Position numbers and translations under genes: made by a program. A stretch of DNA of 64,000 nt from an uncultured Bacilli bacterium (GTDB lineage Bacteria; Bacillota_I; Bacilli_A; RF39; UBA660): positions 19,535 through 83,534 of the forward strand of contig CALVRC010000006.1 of the NCBI GenBank assembly GCA_944358445.1, in the 5' to 3' direction. The number at the start of each line of letters is the position of its first letter. Within the stretch, counting starts at the first letter, position 1. The notes under the pieces were generated by a model. The model worked only from the letters and a program-made list of their open reading frames with translations. It made no database searches and was not told where the DNA came from. Positions 41,283 through 49,467 of the stretch are shown here, in pieces.

Positions 41283-42236
41283 ATGAAAATAAGTAATCCT
41301 AAGGTTGGAAATATAGAAGAAATCATACAATCTATAGATGATTTAATAATTTTGGGATTATCACGAATAGCTTTTAAATGTAGTAAAGAAACAGAATCTT
41401 ATAATTTAAGGGATGAATTATATGCATCTAAGTATAAGCCAATAGGATTAGAAGGAAGAGAAATAGAATTAGAAAAATTTTTACAGCAACAAGTTGGTGA
41501 AAATTTAAGAATTAAAAATCAAAACAAAGAGTATAAATGGGTAATTGTCAATGAAAAAAATATAGGAGAAACCAGTCATAGGTTTTATATTGCTCCAAAT
41601 CCAGAAAATATGCACGAAATTGTTTCAGATTTTGTTAAACAGTTCATTTCACAAAACATTCCAGTTAAATTTAAATATCAATTAACTAGTGGAATGGAAC
41701 AATGCGATAGAATAATTATTTATAGTGATTTTGACAACAAAGACAGAATTGAATCTGAAATAAAAAAAGTTTATCAACAAAATTAAAATTTATTTAGTGG
41801 ATGTGAAAGATTATTAGCTTGGTTATATACAACAAGTATTCCTGATGTGTATCTTGCACCAGAAACACCAGGAGAAACATATAGTAATAGGTTAACAGAA
41901 GTTATATTGACAGCTAAAAATACTTTTAATTTTCTTTATGGTATTACTAATAGTAATCAAAAACTCACTTTGGCAGGGAAAAATGCAGAACAAGCATTAG
42001 AGTATATGAAAATGTTAATAGGCTCTTTGATGTTGAGAAAAGGAATACTGTTGTCAAAAGATGGAAAGTGTATAACTATTAAAGATAAAAATGTTAAAAC
42101 TTCATACGATTTTAATTCAGGAATATTAGAAAACTTTAATATGGATTCTCGTGGGTTTTATTCAGTAAAATTTTTTCCAACTGATGAAGGAAGAAAGGCA
42201 CTTTTATCAATTACCTTTGGTAAAAGTTGTAGATAA
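41283..42236 (+). pseudogene. HopA1-like effector-family gene interrupted by a stop codon
   Basis: The first open part (41283-41786, 167 residues) and the second (from 41787 to 42236) are in the same frame, divided only by TAA at 41784-41786. Read through, the product keeps features of the HopA1 family known from type III effectors and from many bacterial loci: HRFYIAPNPENMHEIV, NIPVKFKY, CDRIIIYSD, then VYLAPETPGETYSNR. A point mutation (for example CAA or AAA to TAA) would explain the break. An AAAGGAACG ribosome site precedes the ATG. The 3' end runs into the element flank AGTTGTAGATAACTT. The short region 41086-41282 upstream contains no supported gene. Confidence 0.6.
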
Positions 42237-42267
42237 CTTCCTCAACGGTACCACTTTATAAATTACT

Positions 42268-42290
42268 CGAACTAGAAATAGTTCGTTTTT
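42268..42290 (+). terminator. Intrinsic terminator hairpin, copy C
   Basis: Same CGAACTA-GAAA-TAGTTCG hairpin with T-run as at 1642 and 3133. The 30 bp 42261-42290 equal 1635-1664. Confidence 0.8.
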
Positions 42291-42311
42291 GTTATGATTT
42301 TTAAATTGGGT

Positions 42312-42355
42312 GGTCGAAAAGTGTCCGAAAAGTGTCCGAAAAGTGTCCGAATACA
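42312..42355. repeat. Four 11-bp iterated repeats upstream of AlbA_2 copy 2
   Basis: One GGTCGAAAAGT and three GTCCGAAAAGT-type units begin at 42312, 42323, 42334 and 42345, with a strict 11-bp period. They match the three-copy array at 1674. Confidence 0.65.
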
Positions 42356-42401
42356 TTGATAATTTTTCTCATTTTGTATATACTAAAATTGGGTGATAAA
42401 A

Positions 42402-43700
42402 ATGTATAAAGAAGATGAATATACAGAATTAAAAAGCATTTTAACTAAAGACATAAAAAAGGAAATTGTTGCATTTGCTAATTCTGGCGGTGGTAGAATT
42501 TATATTGGAATTGATGATGATGGAAATATTGTTGGATTAGATAATACAAAGAATGATATTGAAGCATTAAGTGGAATGATTAAAGATGGAATAAAATCTG
42601 ATTTAACGTTATATACTCATATAAAACAAGAGCAAATTAATAATAAAAATATAATTATTTTAGAAATTTTAAATGCGCCAAATAAGCCATATTATTTAGC
42701 GGATAAAGGGTTAAAATCTTCTGGGGTTTATTTAAGGTCTGGCAATACAAGTGTACCTGCAAGTGATGAAGTGATAAAAAAATTAATTATTGATAGCCAA
42801 AATATCCCTTTTGAGGAGATACCTTCAAAACATCAAAATTTACATTTCAATTATTTAATTGCCTTATTTAAAGAGAAAAATATTGATGTAAACAAAAACA
42901 TTTTGAAAACTTTAAAAATAATCAATTTAGATGAAATGTATACAAATTTAGGCTTATTATTATCTGACGAGTGTCCTTTTTCAATTAAGTGTGCTATTTT
43001 TGAAGGAAAGAATGATATAAAATTTAAAGATAGAAAAGAATTTACTGGTTCTCTATTAAAACAAGTAAATGATGTAAATGATTATCTAAATATTTATAAT
43101 AAAATATCAAGTGATATACAGGGATTAGAAAGAATTGATACTAGAGATTATCCAGAGTATGCACTAAGAGAGTCTATACTTAACGCAATAATTCATAGAG
43201 ATTATAATTATTCTGGCAGTATATTAGTATCATTATATGATGACCATTTTGAAATTACTTCTCTGGGAGGTCTTGTTAAAGGTCTTACAATAAAAGATTT
43301 GTATTCTGGTGTATCACAAACAAGAAATAAAAATTTAGCGAATATATTTTTTAGATTGCATTATGTTGAAAGTTTTGGTACTGGTATAAAAAGAATTATT
43401 CAAAGTTATGAAAATTATAATGAAAAGCCAATTATTTCAAGTACAGAAAACACTTTTAAAGTTACTTTATATAATGTTAATTATAAAGAAAATAATAATA
43501 TTAAATTACCTTCAAGTTTGTCACAAGAGGAAAAAATCGTAGAATATTTAAAAGTAAATAATAAAATCAATAGAAATATTGTAGAAAAATTATTGGGTAT
43601 ATCTAGTACGAGAGCTAAAATAATATTAAAAAATATGATTAATAATAATATAATTAAATCTATGAATAATGGAAAAAATACTTATTATGTGTTAAAATAA
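42402..43700 (+). CDS. AlbA_2 / divergent ATPase-domain transcriptional regulator, copy 2
   Basis: This is the paralogue of the gene at 1753, similar over the full length (for example identical KEIVAFAN, PNKPYY, DKGLKSSGVYLR, VESFGTGI and FKVTLYNVNY). The AlbA_2 domain is at the N-terminus, the ATP-binding region ESILNAIIHRDYNYSG is near residue 265 and a winged-helix lies at the end. Start ATG 42402 follows GGGTGAT, at the same place as in copy 1. The conserved set of hairpin, 11-bp repeats, gene and 64-bp 3' flank shows that gene and flanks moved or duplicated as one cassette. Both copies are intact while neighbouring element genes are broken, which suggests selection to keep them. Confidence 0.85.
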   Translation: MYKEDEYTELKSILTKDIKKEIVAFANSGGGRIYIGIDDDGNIVGLDNTKNDIEALSGMIKDGIKSDLTLYTHIKQEQINNKNIIILEILNAPNKPYYLADKGLKSSGVYLRSGNTSVPASDEVIKKLIIDSQNIPFEEIPSKHQNLHFNYLIALFKEKNIDVNKNILKTLKIINLDEMYTNLGLLLSDECPFSIKCAIFEGKNDIKFKDRKEFTGSLLKQVNDVNDYLNIYNKISSDIQGLERIDTRDYPEYALRESILNAIIHRDYNYSGSILVSLYDDHFEITSLGGLVKGLTIKDLYSGVSQTRNKNLANIFFRLHYVESFGTGIKRIIQSYENYNEKPIISSTENTFKVTLYNVNYKENNNIKLPSSLSQEEKIVEYLKVNNKINRNIVEKLLGISSTRAKIILKNMINNNIIKSMNNGKNTYYVLK

Positions 43701-43763
43701 AATCAGATTGATTTTATATATCAAATTATCAATTAGTTGTATATAACTTTCCCAATGGCACCA
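43700..43763. repeat. 64-bp 3' cassette flank, copy 2
   Basis: Matches 3054-3117 with one difference and ends in GGCACCA. The rest of the 339-base gap (43701-44039) holds a shortened CTCGAA remnant, a terminator-like hairpin at 43879 and the leader of the next gene; I see no gene in it. Confidence 0.75.
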
Positions 43764-43878
43764 TAGGGAAATTACTCGAATTTTATGAGTTTATTATAGA
43801 AGAACTTGAAAAAGTTTTTAGGTTCAAAGTCAAGTAGTGTTGGTGGAATCAAAAATTAATGATAATTGAGCTTTATAG

Positions 43879-43905
43879 GAAGGTCAAAAAATGACTTTCT
43901 TTTAT
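43879..43905 (+). terminator. Intrinsic terminator-like hairpin
   Basis: GAAGGTCA and TGACTTTC pair (one G-T) around AAAAA and are followed by a T-rich run. Confidence 0.6.
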
Positions 43906-44039
43906 TTTACTTTAATTGGATTAAGTATGCTTATGGTTTTTACTATAAAAATTTTTTAAATTATTGTATAATAATGTTGAATAATTTTGGTGAGTATAGA
44001 GAGATAACTAAAAATAATTATGAATGGATGTGATATTTT

Positions 44040-44624
44040 ATGGCAAAGAAAAAACTTTTATTAGATGTTGATGAGGTGATTTGTTCTTCTGGTTTTTTGT
44101 CTGCTGTTAATGATTTTCTTGGAACAAATTATGAAATAGATGATTTTTCAGATTATTATATTGATAAAGAAGCTATTCCTAAAAAACAGATAGAAAAATT
44201 TAAAGATTTTGTAAATAACCGAAATTTATATGAAAATACTTATATTTTACCTGGGGCTATAGAGATTATAAAAAAATTGAATGAAGTATATGATATTTAT
44301 ATATGTTCGGCTTGTGTGAATGATTTAAATGTTGAAGGGTCTGGTAAAATATTTATGGATAAATATAATTTTTTGATTAAGAATTTTTCATTTTTAAACC
44401 CTGAACATTTTATTTTTACTAATATTAAAAATTTATTTAAAGCAGATATTCAAATTGATGATAGATTATCTAATTTAGATAATGAAATAGAAATAAAAAT
44501 TTTGTTTCCTTCATATCATAATAAGAATATTTCTGATGATGAGTTAAAACAAAAAGGGGTTATTCGTGCTGGATATGATTGGAAAAATGGTTGGGATGAA
44601 ATTGAGAAGATACTGTTAAAATAA
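44040..44624 (+). CDS. HAD-superfamily 5'(3')-deoxyribonucleotidase-like protein
   Basis: This 194-residue protein has the HAD nucleophile motif LLLDVDEV with D9 and D11 near the N-terminus, motif II as ICSAC, and a late acidic motif DIQIDDRLSNL. The order and length resemble the NT5C (5'-nucleotidase, deoxy) group, which dephosphorylates deoxynucleoside monophosphates. The substrate cannot be stated from sequence. It follows the mobile-element region and precedes an unknown gene by 16-25 bases. Confidence 0.75.
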   Translation: MAKKKLLLDVDEVICSSGFLSAVNDFLGTNYEIDDFSDYYIDKEAIPKKQIEKFKDFVNNRNLYENTYILPGAIEIIKKLNEVYDIYICSACVNDLNVEGSGKIFMDKYNFLIKNFSFLNPEHFIFTNIKNLFKADIQIDDRLSNLDNEIEIKILFPSYHNKNISDDELKQKGVIRAGYDWKNGWDEIEKILLK

Positions 44625-44649
44625 TTGTTTTTATCGAGAGGTGAATATT

Positions 44650-45408
44650 TTGAATCAAGTTTTTAATGTTAAAGTTAATGTTATGGATAATGTAGATATG
44701 GACATAATAAGTGATATAGAAAGTAAATGTTTAGAAGGTGAGAGTTTATCTCAAAATGAAATAGATTATTTTTTAAATTATGTTGTTTATCAAACAAGAA
44801 CTTTAATCTCTTCTAAAAAAAGTAGGGATGTAAATGAATATGGTTTTAATTTTATGTGTGATACAGCACAGTCTATAATCGCTAGATATTTTGAAAAATT
44901 AAATATTGTTTACAATCCTTTACAAACCCAGAAGGCTATTTCAGATAATATTTTAGGTCATAGTTTTTTAGTTGCCGATTTTTTAGTTGATGAAGAGGTT
45001 AAAAGTTACATTGTTGATCCTACTTATAATCAGTTTTTTAATGTTGATAGGTGTATGGAAAATAATTTTAAGGTAATTAATGGAATTGTTTTAAAAACTC
45101 CAGATTTGGGTTATTTTGCTTTAAAAAGTGATAAAAGAGTACAAGATAAGGTTAAAAATTTATTAGCATCTGGATATATAGAATTAACTTTAGAGAATGC
45201 TAAAATATATGGTGATTTATTTTATAAAACAAAAACGGGAAATATAAATTATTTTAACTCTAATTTAGAGATGTCTGGCTTTATATATATTAAGGCTTTT
45301 AAAAAGACTTCTGACAGATTAACTTATACGAGTAACGATTTAGAAAAAATGGGACTTGAATTGAATCCTGTATATAATTTTAAAAAAAATAGTATAAAAT
45401 TTTCGTAA
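44650..45408 (+). CDS. Unknown protein with possible papain/transglutaminase-like Cys-His-Asp triad
   Basis: The ~252-residue soluble protein has no clear family. A possible catalytic set is visible: Cys in FNFMCDTAQS (near residue 70), His in ILGHSFLVADF (near residue 104) and Asp in YIVDPTYNQFF (near residue 122). Cys, then GHSF, then VDPTY-QF is the order seen in papain-fold and transglutaminase-like enzymes. Start is placed at TTG 44650 after GAGAGGTG; GTG 44641 would lie on the ribosome site itself. It has no signal peptide. Substrate and role are unknown. Confidence 0.55.
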   Translation: MNQVFNVKVNVMDNVDMDIISDIESKCLEGESLSQNEIDYFLNYVVYQTRTLISSKKSRDVNEYGFNFMCDTAQSIIARYFEKLNIVYNPLQTQKAISDNILGHSFLVADFLVDEEVKSYIVDPTYNQFFNVDRCMENNFKVINGIVLKTPDLGYFALKSDKRVQDKVKNLLASGYIELTLENAKIYGDLFYKTKTGNINYFNSNLEMSGFIYIKAFKKTSDRLTYTSNDLEKMGLELNPVYNFKKNSIKFS

Positions 45409-45439
45409 TTTTCCACAATATATATTGAGGAGGGAAGTT

Positions 45440-46156
45440 ATGAAAAAAGTATTATATTTACTAGTAGCAATAGTTTTACTTACTGGTTGTAGTTGCACGG
45501 CTAATATGGGTAATACACCAACTAAAAAAGTAGAGGAATACTTAAATAAATATCAGACCAATGATGATGATGTATTAAGTGATTTAAATGATGTTCTTAC
45601 TAATGATACTACTTTGACCGATTCCGAGAGAAATGACTATAGTGATTTTATGAAAACACATTATCGTGACATGCAGTATGAAATAAAAGATGAAACTATT
45701 GATGGTGATACAGCTACAGTTGATGCAGAAGTTACAGTAAGAAATTATGCTGATGCAGTTAATGAAGCTAATGATTATCGTTTAAATAATGCTGATAAGT
45801 TTGATGATGAAAATACTTTTGCGTCTTATAGATTAGATAGACTAAAAGAAGTAACTGATACTGAAACTTATACAATCACTTTTCATTTAACTAAAGAAAA
45901 TGAAGAATGGAAAATTGATGATTTAAGCGATGATGACTTAAGAAAGATTAGTGGACTTTATGGTGTTACTGATGTAAATACAACTACTCCAGGTGATACT
46001 GATGATACTACTACTGATGATGGAAAAACTGATGATAAAGATGGAGTAATTGGTGATGCTATAGATGATATTTCAGATGGTATAAAAGATACTGCTGATG
46101 ATATGAATGATAATACAAATGATGATAGTAATAATAATCAAACAACTAATTCATAA
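45440..46156 (+). CDS. Lipoprotein with acidic Thr/Asp-rich tail
   Basis: The 238-residue protein has a lipobox LLTGC (Cys near residue 17), a conserved-looking middle domain (about residues 30-175) with alpha/beta pattern ending in the NTF2-like feature ITFHLTKENEEWKIDDLSDDDLR, and a low-complexity tail of Asp/Thr/Asn. The middle is compatible with a DUF4878/NTF2-like fold. Start ATG 45440 follows GAGGAGGG. It is a surface lipoprotein of unknown partner, flanked downstream by a terminator. Confidence 0.7.
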   Translation: MKKVLYLLVAIVLLTGCSCTANMGNTPTKKVEEYLNKYQTNDDDVLSDLNDVLTNDTTLTDSERNDYSDFMKTHYRDMQYEIKDETIDGDTATVDAEVTVRNYADAVNEANDYRLNNADKFDDENTFASYRLDRLKEVTDTETYTITFHLTKENEEWKIDDLSDDDLRKISGLYGVTDVNTTTPGDTDDTTTDDGKTDDKDGVIGDAIDDISDGIKDTADDMNDNTNDDSNNNQTTNS

Positions 46157-46161
46157 GTATA

Positions 46162-46186
46162 AAACAGAATTTTTTCTGTTTTTTTT
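46162..46186 (+). terminator. Intrinsic terminator
   Basis: AAACAGAA and TTCTGTT pair around TTTT and are followed by a long T-run. Confidence 0.8.
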
Positions 46187-46230
46187 GCTTTAAAATTTAT
46201 CTTGTTCTATGTTATACTTAAGAAAAGTAC

Positions 46231-46261
46231 TTGACTCTCCAGTTTACTGTAAGGTTATAAT
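46231..46261 (+). promoter_or_regulatory. MerR-type promoter with 19-bp spacer
   Basis: TTGACT (46231-46236) and TATAAT (46256-46261) are 19 bp apart, the extended spacing typical of promoters regulated by MerR-family proteins. The spacer contains the dyad CAGT-TT-ACTG. The merR gene starts 24 bases downstream, so autoregulation of this operon is likely. Confidence 0.75.
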
Positions 46262-46284
46262 TTGATTGAAAGGCGGTGAATGTA

Positions 46285-46668
46285 GTGGTTTATAAGATCG
46301 GTGATTTTTCTAGTTTAGTAAATATCCCTATTAGAACTTTAAGATATTATGATGAGATTGGTTTATTAAAACCAGAAATTGTGGATAGGTTTACAAATTA
46401 TAGATATTATACTGAAGATAATGTAGTAGAGGCACAGTTTATTACATTACTTAAAGAAGTTGGTTTCACTTTACAAGAAATCATCGATTATAAGAGATTT
46501 TTAAATGATTTTGACAATAATGATGATGGTACAAATCAATTTTTATTAAAGAAGCAGGAACAAATTTCTGAGGAAATGGAAAGACTTCAAGAACAATATG
46601 ATAAGATTACAGTTTTAAGAAAGAAATTTAAAGGTAAAGTTTTAACTTTGATGAAGGAGGAAAAATGA
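46285..46668 (+). CDS. MerR-family transcriptional regulator
   Basis: This 127-residue regulator has the MerR winged-helix at its N-terminus (IGDFSSLVNIPIRTLRYYDEIGLLKPE, then TNYRYYTEDN) and a coiled-coil dimerisation helix from about residue 75 (KKQEQISEEMERLQEQYDKI). No Cys-rich or large ligand-binding C-terminal domain is present, so the signal sensed is unclear. Start is GTG 46285, after AAAGGCGGTG. Its stop overlaps the next start, so it is co-translated with a VirD4-like ATPase. Confidence 0.9.
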   Translation: MVYKIGDFSSLVNIPIRTLRYYDEIGLLKPEIVDRFTNYRYYTEDNVVEAQFITLLKEVGFTLQEIIDYKRFLNDFDNNDDGTNQFLLKKQEQISEEMERLQEQYDKITVLRKKFKGKVLTLMKEEK

Positions 46669-47765
46669 TGTTGAATAAAAATGTAATTGTAAATGGTGGA
46701 TATAAAAGTGGTAAAACTTTTGATATTATTATGCCAATGGTTGATGAATTAATTAAAGAGAATAAAAGTTTATTATTTATTGATAAAAATTATGAGTATT
46801 ATGGAAATTATGTAGATAAATTAAAAGAAGAAGGTTATGAGATTAAAGTTTTAAATTTTGATACACCGATGTATAGTGATAGTATTAATGTACTTTCAGT
46901 ACCTTATAAATATTATAAGGAAGGGGATAAGGATAAAGCTTATGAGATAGTTAGTGCGATTGTAAGTACTATTTTTCCAAAAGACGTTAATAATGATCCT
47001 TTTTGGACTGATTCAGCAATTTCTTTAGTTAGAGGTTATATTTTAAAATTGTTTGAACTTGCGAAAGAAGAGGAAATTAATTTTTTAAGTGTTTCTAGAT
47101 TTTTGGATACTTTGGATACAGAAAATATTAAAGAGATAAGTGAATTTCTTTTAAGTGGTGACAATGATGCGGCTAAACGTGATTTGACTTCTATTTTGTC
47201 TGCCCCTTATGAAACTAGGGCAAGTATTATATCTGTGACAAGAATACATATTAATAAACTTGTAAATTATGAAAATCAACTTAATGTAATAAGTAACGAA
47301 GATTTTAAATTAAGTGATTTCTTTATTACAACTGAAAGAATAGCTATTAATAAAAAGTGTGCTTTATTTTTAGTTCCAAAAATGGAAGACAGTACGAATG
47401 AACTTGTCAATATGATTATTGCGGAAGCTTATCAGTTATGTAAAAATCAAAGTTGGTATTTTATTTTAGATAATTTTGATATGCTTGGTGAATTGAATAA
47501 TTTTAAGGAAATGTTTTTATCATCTGGTTATAGAAATATTTATATGGTTATTGGAACACGTGATATAGATAGTTTAATAAATAAGTATGGTAAGGAGATA
47601 CTTCAGGTTTGTGATTTAAAAGATAGCAAAGATTTAAATGGAAGTGATATGGATAAAATGCAGGCGGATTTTAAAATGGTCGCAACTGATTTAAGAGCTG
47701 ATTTGCCAATTTTAAAGAAAAATGAGATTAAAACATTTGATATTTTAGATGCTATGAGTAAGTAA
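46668..47765 (+). CDS. Membrane-free VirD4/TraG-like ATPase paralogue
   Basis: The 365-residue protein is a shortened relative of the VirD4 at 31825. It lacks the N-terminal membrane helices and begins almost at Walker A, GGYKSGKT (residues 10-17). It shares with VirD4 the blocks YKYYKEGDKDKA, NNDPFWTDSA, KEEEINFLSVSRF and a SAP-type segment before an IISV stretch. The Walker B region reads FILDNFDML, with Asn in place of the usual Glu (LLDEFANM in VirD4), so hydrolysis may be impaired. Start ATG 46668 (or 46665) follows GGAGG and overlaps the merR stop. It may bind substrates or modulate the coupling protein; this is inference. Confidence 0.8.
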   Translation: MLNKNVIVNGGYKSGKTFDIIMPMVDELIKENKSLLFIDKNYEYYGNYVDKLKEEGYEIKVLNFDTPMYSDSINVLSVPYKYYKEGDKDKAYEIVSAIVSTIFPKDVNNDPFWTDSAISLVRGYILKLFELAKEEEINFLSVSRFLDTLDTENIKEISEFLLSGDNDAAKRDLTSILSAPYETRASIISVTRIHINKLVNYENQLNVISNEDFKLSDFFITTERIAINKKCALFLVPKMEDSTNELVNMIIAEAYQLCKNQSWYFILDNFDMLGELNNFKEMFLSSGYRNIYMVIGTRDIDSLINKYGKEILQVCDLKDSKDLNGSDMDKMQADFKMVATDLRADLPILKKNEIKTFDILDAMSK

Positions 47766-47788
47766 ATGGACATATTTGTCCATTTTTT
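47765..47788 (+). terminator. Intrinsic terminator
   Basis: AATGGACA and TGTCCATT pair around TATT and are followed by T. It closes the merR operon. Confidence 0.8.
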
Positions 47789-47813
47789 GTATATAATTTT
47801 TTAGGTGGTATAG

Positions 47814-48887
47814 ATGAAGAAATTACTTTTAATACTTCTTTTATTTTTACCTTTTAAGGTTTTTGCTTATTCTACAAGTGCGAAAGCGGTTATTTTAATG
47901 GATATGGATAGTGGTAGAGTTATATATGGTAAAGATGTACATTATGTTCAAAGTGTAGCTTCAATTTCTAAAATCATGACAGCAATAGTAGCTATTGAAA
48001 ATAGTAATATAGAGAAAGAGGTAACAATTGGTGATGAAGTTTTAAAGGCATATGGCTCTGGAATATATGTACAAATAGGTGAAAAAATTAAATTAGAAGA
48101 TTTGCTTTATGGGCTTATGCTTAGGAGTGGGAATGATGCGGCTTTAGTTATTTCGGTAGCAGTGGCTGGTGATACAGATAAGTTTGTTGAGATGATGAAT
48201 GATAAGGCTAAGGAAATTGGAATGAAAAATACTACTTTTAATAATCCAAGTGGCTTGGATGAAGAAAAAGGAAATTTTTCTTCAGCTTATGATATGGCTT
48301 TGCTTATGAGTTATGCAATGAAAAATAAAGAGTTTAGAAAAATTACAGGTACTAAAGATTATACTGTTAAGACTAACAAAAACGTATATAAGTGGCATAA
48401 TAAAAATAAACTTTTGTCTAGTTATAAGTATACAACTGGTGGAAAAACAGGTTTTACAAAGATTGCAAAAAGGACTTTAGTGACAAGTGCTAGTAAAGAT
48501 GGTATGAACTTGACAGTAGTAACAATTAATGATGGTGATGATTTTAATGATCACAGGAATTTGTATGAAGAAGCTTTTAATGAATATACTTCATATAGAG
48601 TTTTAAATAAAGGTGAAATTAATATAATAGGTGAAAATTATTATGATAAAGATATGCTGTATTTGAAAAATAATTTTGATTATTTACTTACTGAAAATGA
48701 GAAATATATTTTAAGACTTAAATATGAGATTAATAAAAAAAGGCATTATAAATCAGGCGATAAGGTTGGTTTGGTTAAGGTATATTTAGGTGATAAGGTT
48801 GTTCACGAAGAAGATATTTATGTGGGAAAAAATGAAGAGAAGAAAGGTTTTTGGAATATATTTTTAAGCTGGTTTAAACATGATTAA
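47814..48887 (+). CDS. dacB: D-alanyl-D-alanine carboxypeptidase (sporulation DacB/DacF type)
   Basis: This is a 357-residue exported serine peptidase that trims the pentapeptide of peptidoglycan. A signal peptide (residues 1-18) precedes the active-site SxxK motif SISK (residues 50-53), the SGN motif at 105-107 and KTGFTK near residue 215. A C-terminal beta domain and a final amphipathic helix (EKKGFWNIFLSWFKHD) serve membrane association. It directly precedes spmA and spmB, as dacB does in Bacillus, where the operon shapes the spore cortex. The end overlaps spmA by eight bases. Confidence 0.92.
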   Translation: MKKLLLILLLFLPFKVFAYSTSAKAVILMDMDSGRVIYGKDVHYVQSVASISKIMTAIVAIENSNIEKEVTIGDEVLKAYGSGIYVQIGEKIKLEDLLYGLMLRSGNDAALVISVAVAGDTDKFVEMMNDKAKEIGMKNTTFNNPSGLDEEKGNFSSAYDMALLMSYAMKNKEFRKITGTKDYTVKTNKNVYKWHNKNKLLSSYKYTTGGKTGFTKIAKRTLVTSASKDGMNLTVVTINDGDDFNDHRNLYEEAFNEYTSYRVLNKGEINIIGENYYDKDMLYLKNNFDYLLTENEKYILRLKYEINKKRHYKSGDKVGLVKVYLGDKVVHEEDIYVGKNEEKKGFWNIFLSWFKHD

Positions 48888-49467
48888 TAAACTTTGGGTA
48901 GGATTAATTTTTATTGGTTCTTTATGTTTGATTTTGACTGGTAAGGCTGATTTATTGAATGAACAAATACTTTCTTCTGGAAAAGCTACTTTAGAGCTGG
49001 TGATGCAGATTTTTCCATTAGTTGCTCTTTGGCTTGGAATTATGAATATTGCGAAAGAGTCTGGTCTTTTAAAAAAGGTATCTAAACTTATATATCCAAT
49101 TTTACATAAGATTTTTCCGGATATTCCTAAAGGACATGAAGCTTTTGGATATATATCTTCTAATATAATTGCTAATATGTTTGGTCTTGGTAATGCGGCT
49201 ACACCATTCGGTCTTAAAGCAATGAAGTCTCTTCAAAGCTTGAATAAGAACAAGGAAGAGGCAAGCCGTAGTATGATTACTTTTTTGGTGATTAATACAT
49301 GTGGGCTTTGTATCATTCCAACTACTATTATTTCCCTTAGAATGCTTTATGATAGTAAAGATCCTTCTTTTATAATGATTCCCTGTTTAATTGTTAGTGT
49401 TATTTCACTTATATTTGGCCTTGTTATTGATAGAATTTGGAGTAAAAATGGTGGTGATCATAAGTGA
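48880..49467 (+). CDS. spmA: Spore maturation protein A
   Basis: The 195-residue membrane protein of the nucleoside-recognition (Gate) family has N-terminal helices, the block MNIAKESGLLKKVSKLI, and the conserved SSNIIANMFGLGNAATPFGLKAM. SpmA acts with SpmB in spore core dehydration. The start overlaps dacB, and the stop overlaps spmB by four bases. Position and motifs agree with the Bacillus dacB-spmA-spmB operon. Confidence 0.94.
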   Translation: MINKLWVGLIFIGSLCLILTGKADLLNEQILSSGKATLELVMQIFPLVALWLGIMNIAKESGLLKKVSKLIYPILHKIFPDIPKGHEAFGYISSNIIANMFGLGNAATPFGLKAMKSLQSLNKNKEEASRSMITFLVINTCGLCIIPTTIISLRMLYDSKDPSFIMIPCLIVSVISLIFGLVIDRIWSKNGGDHK

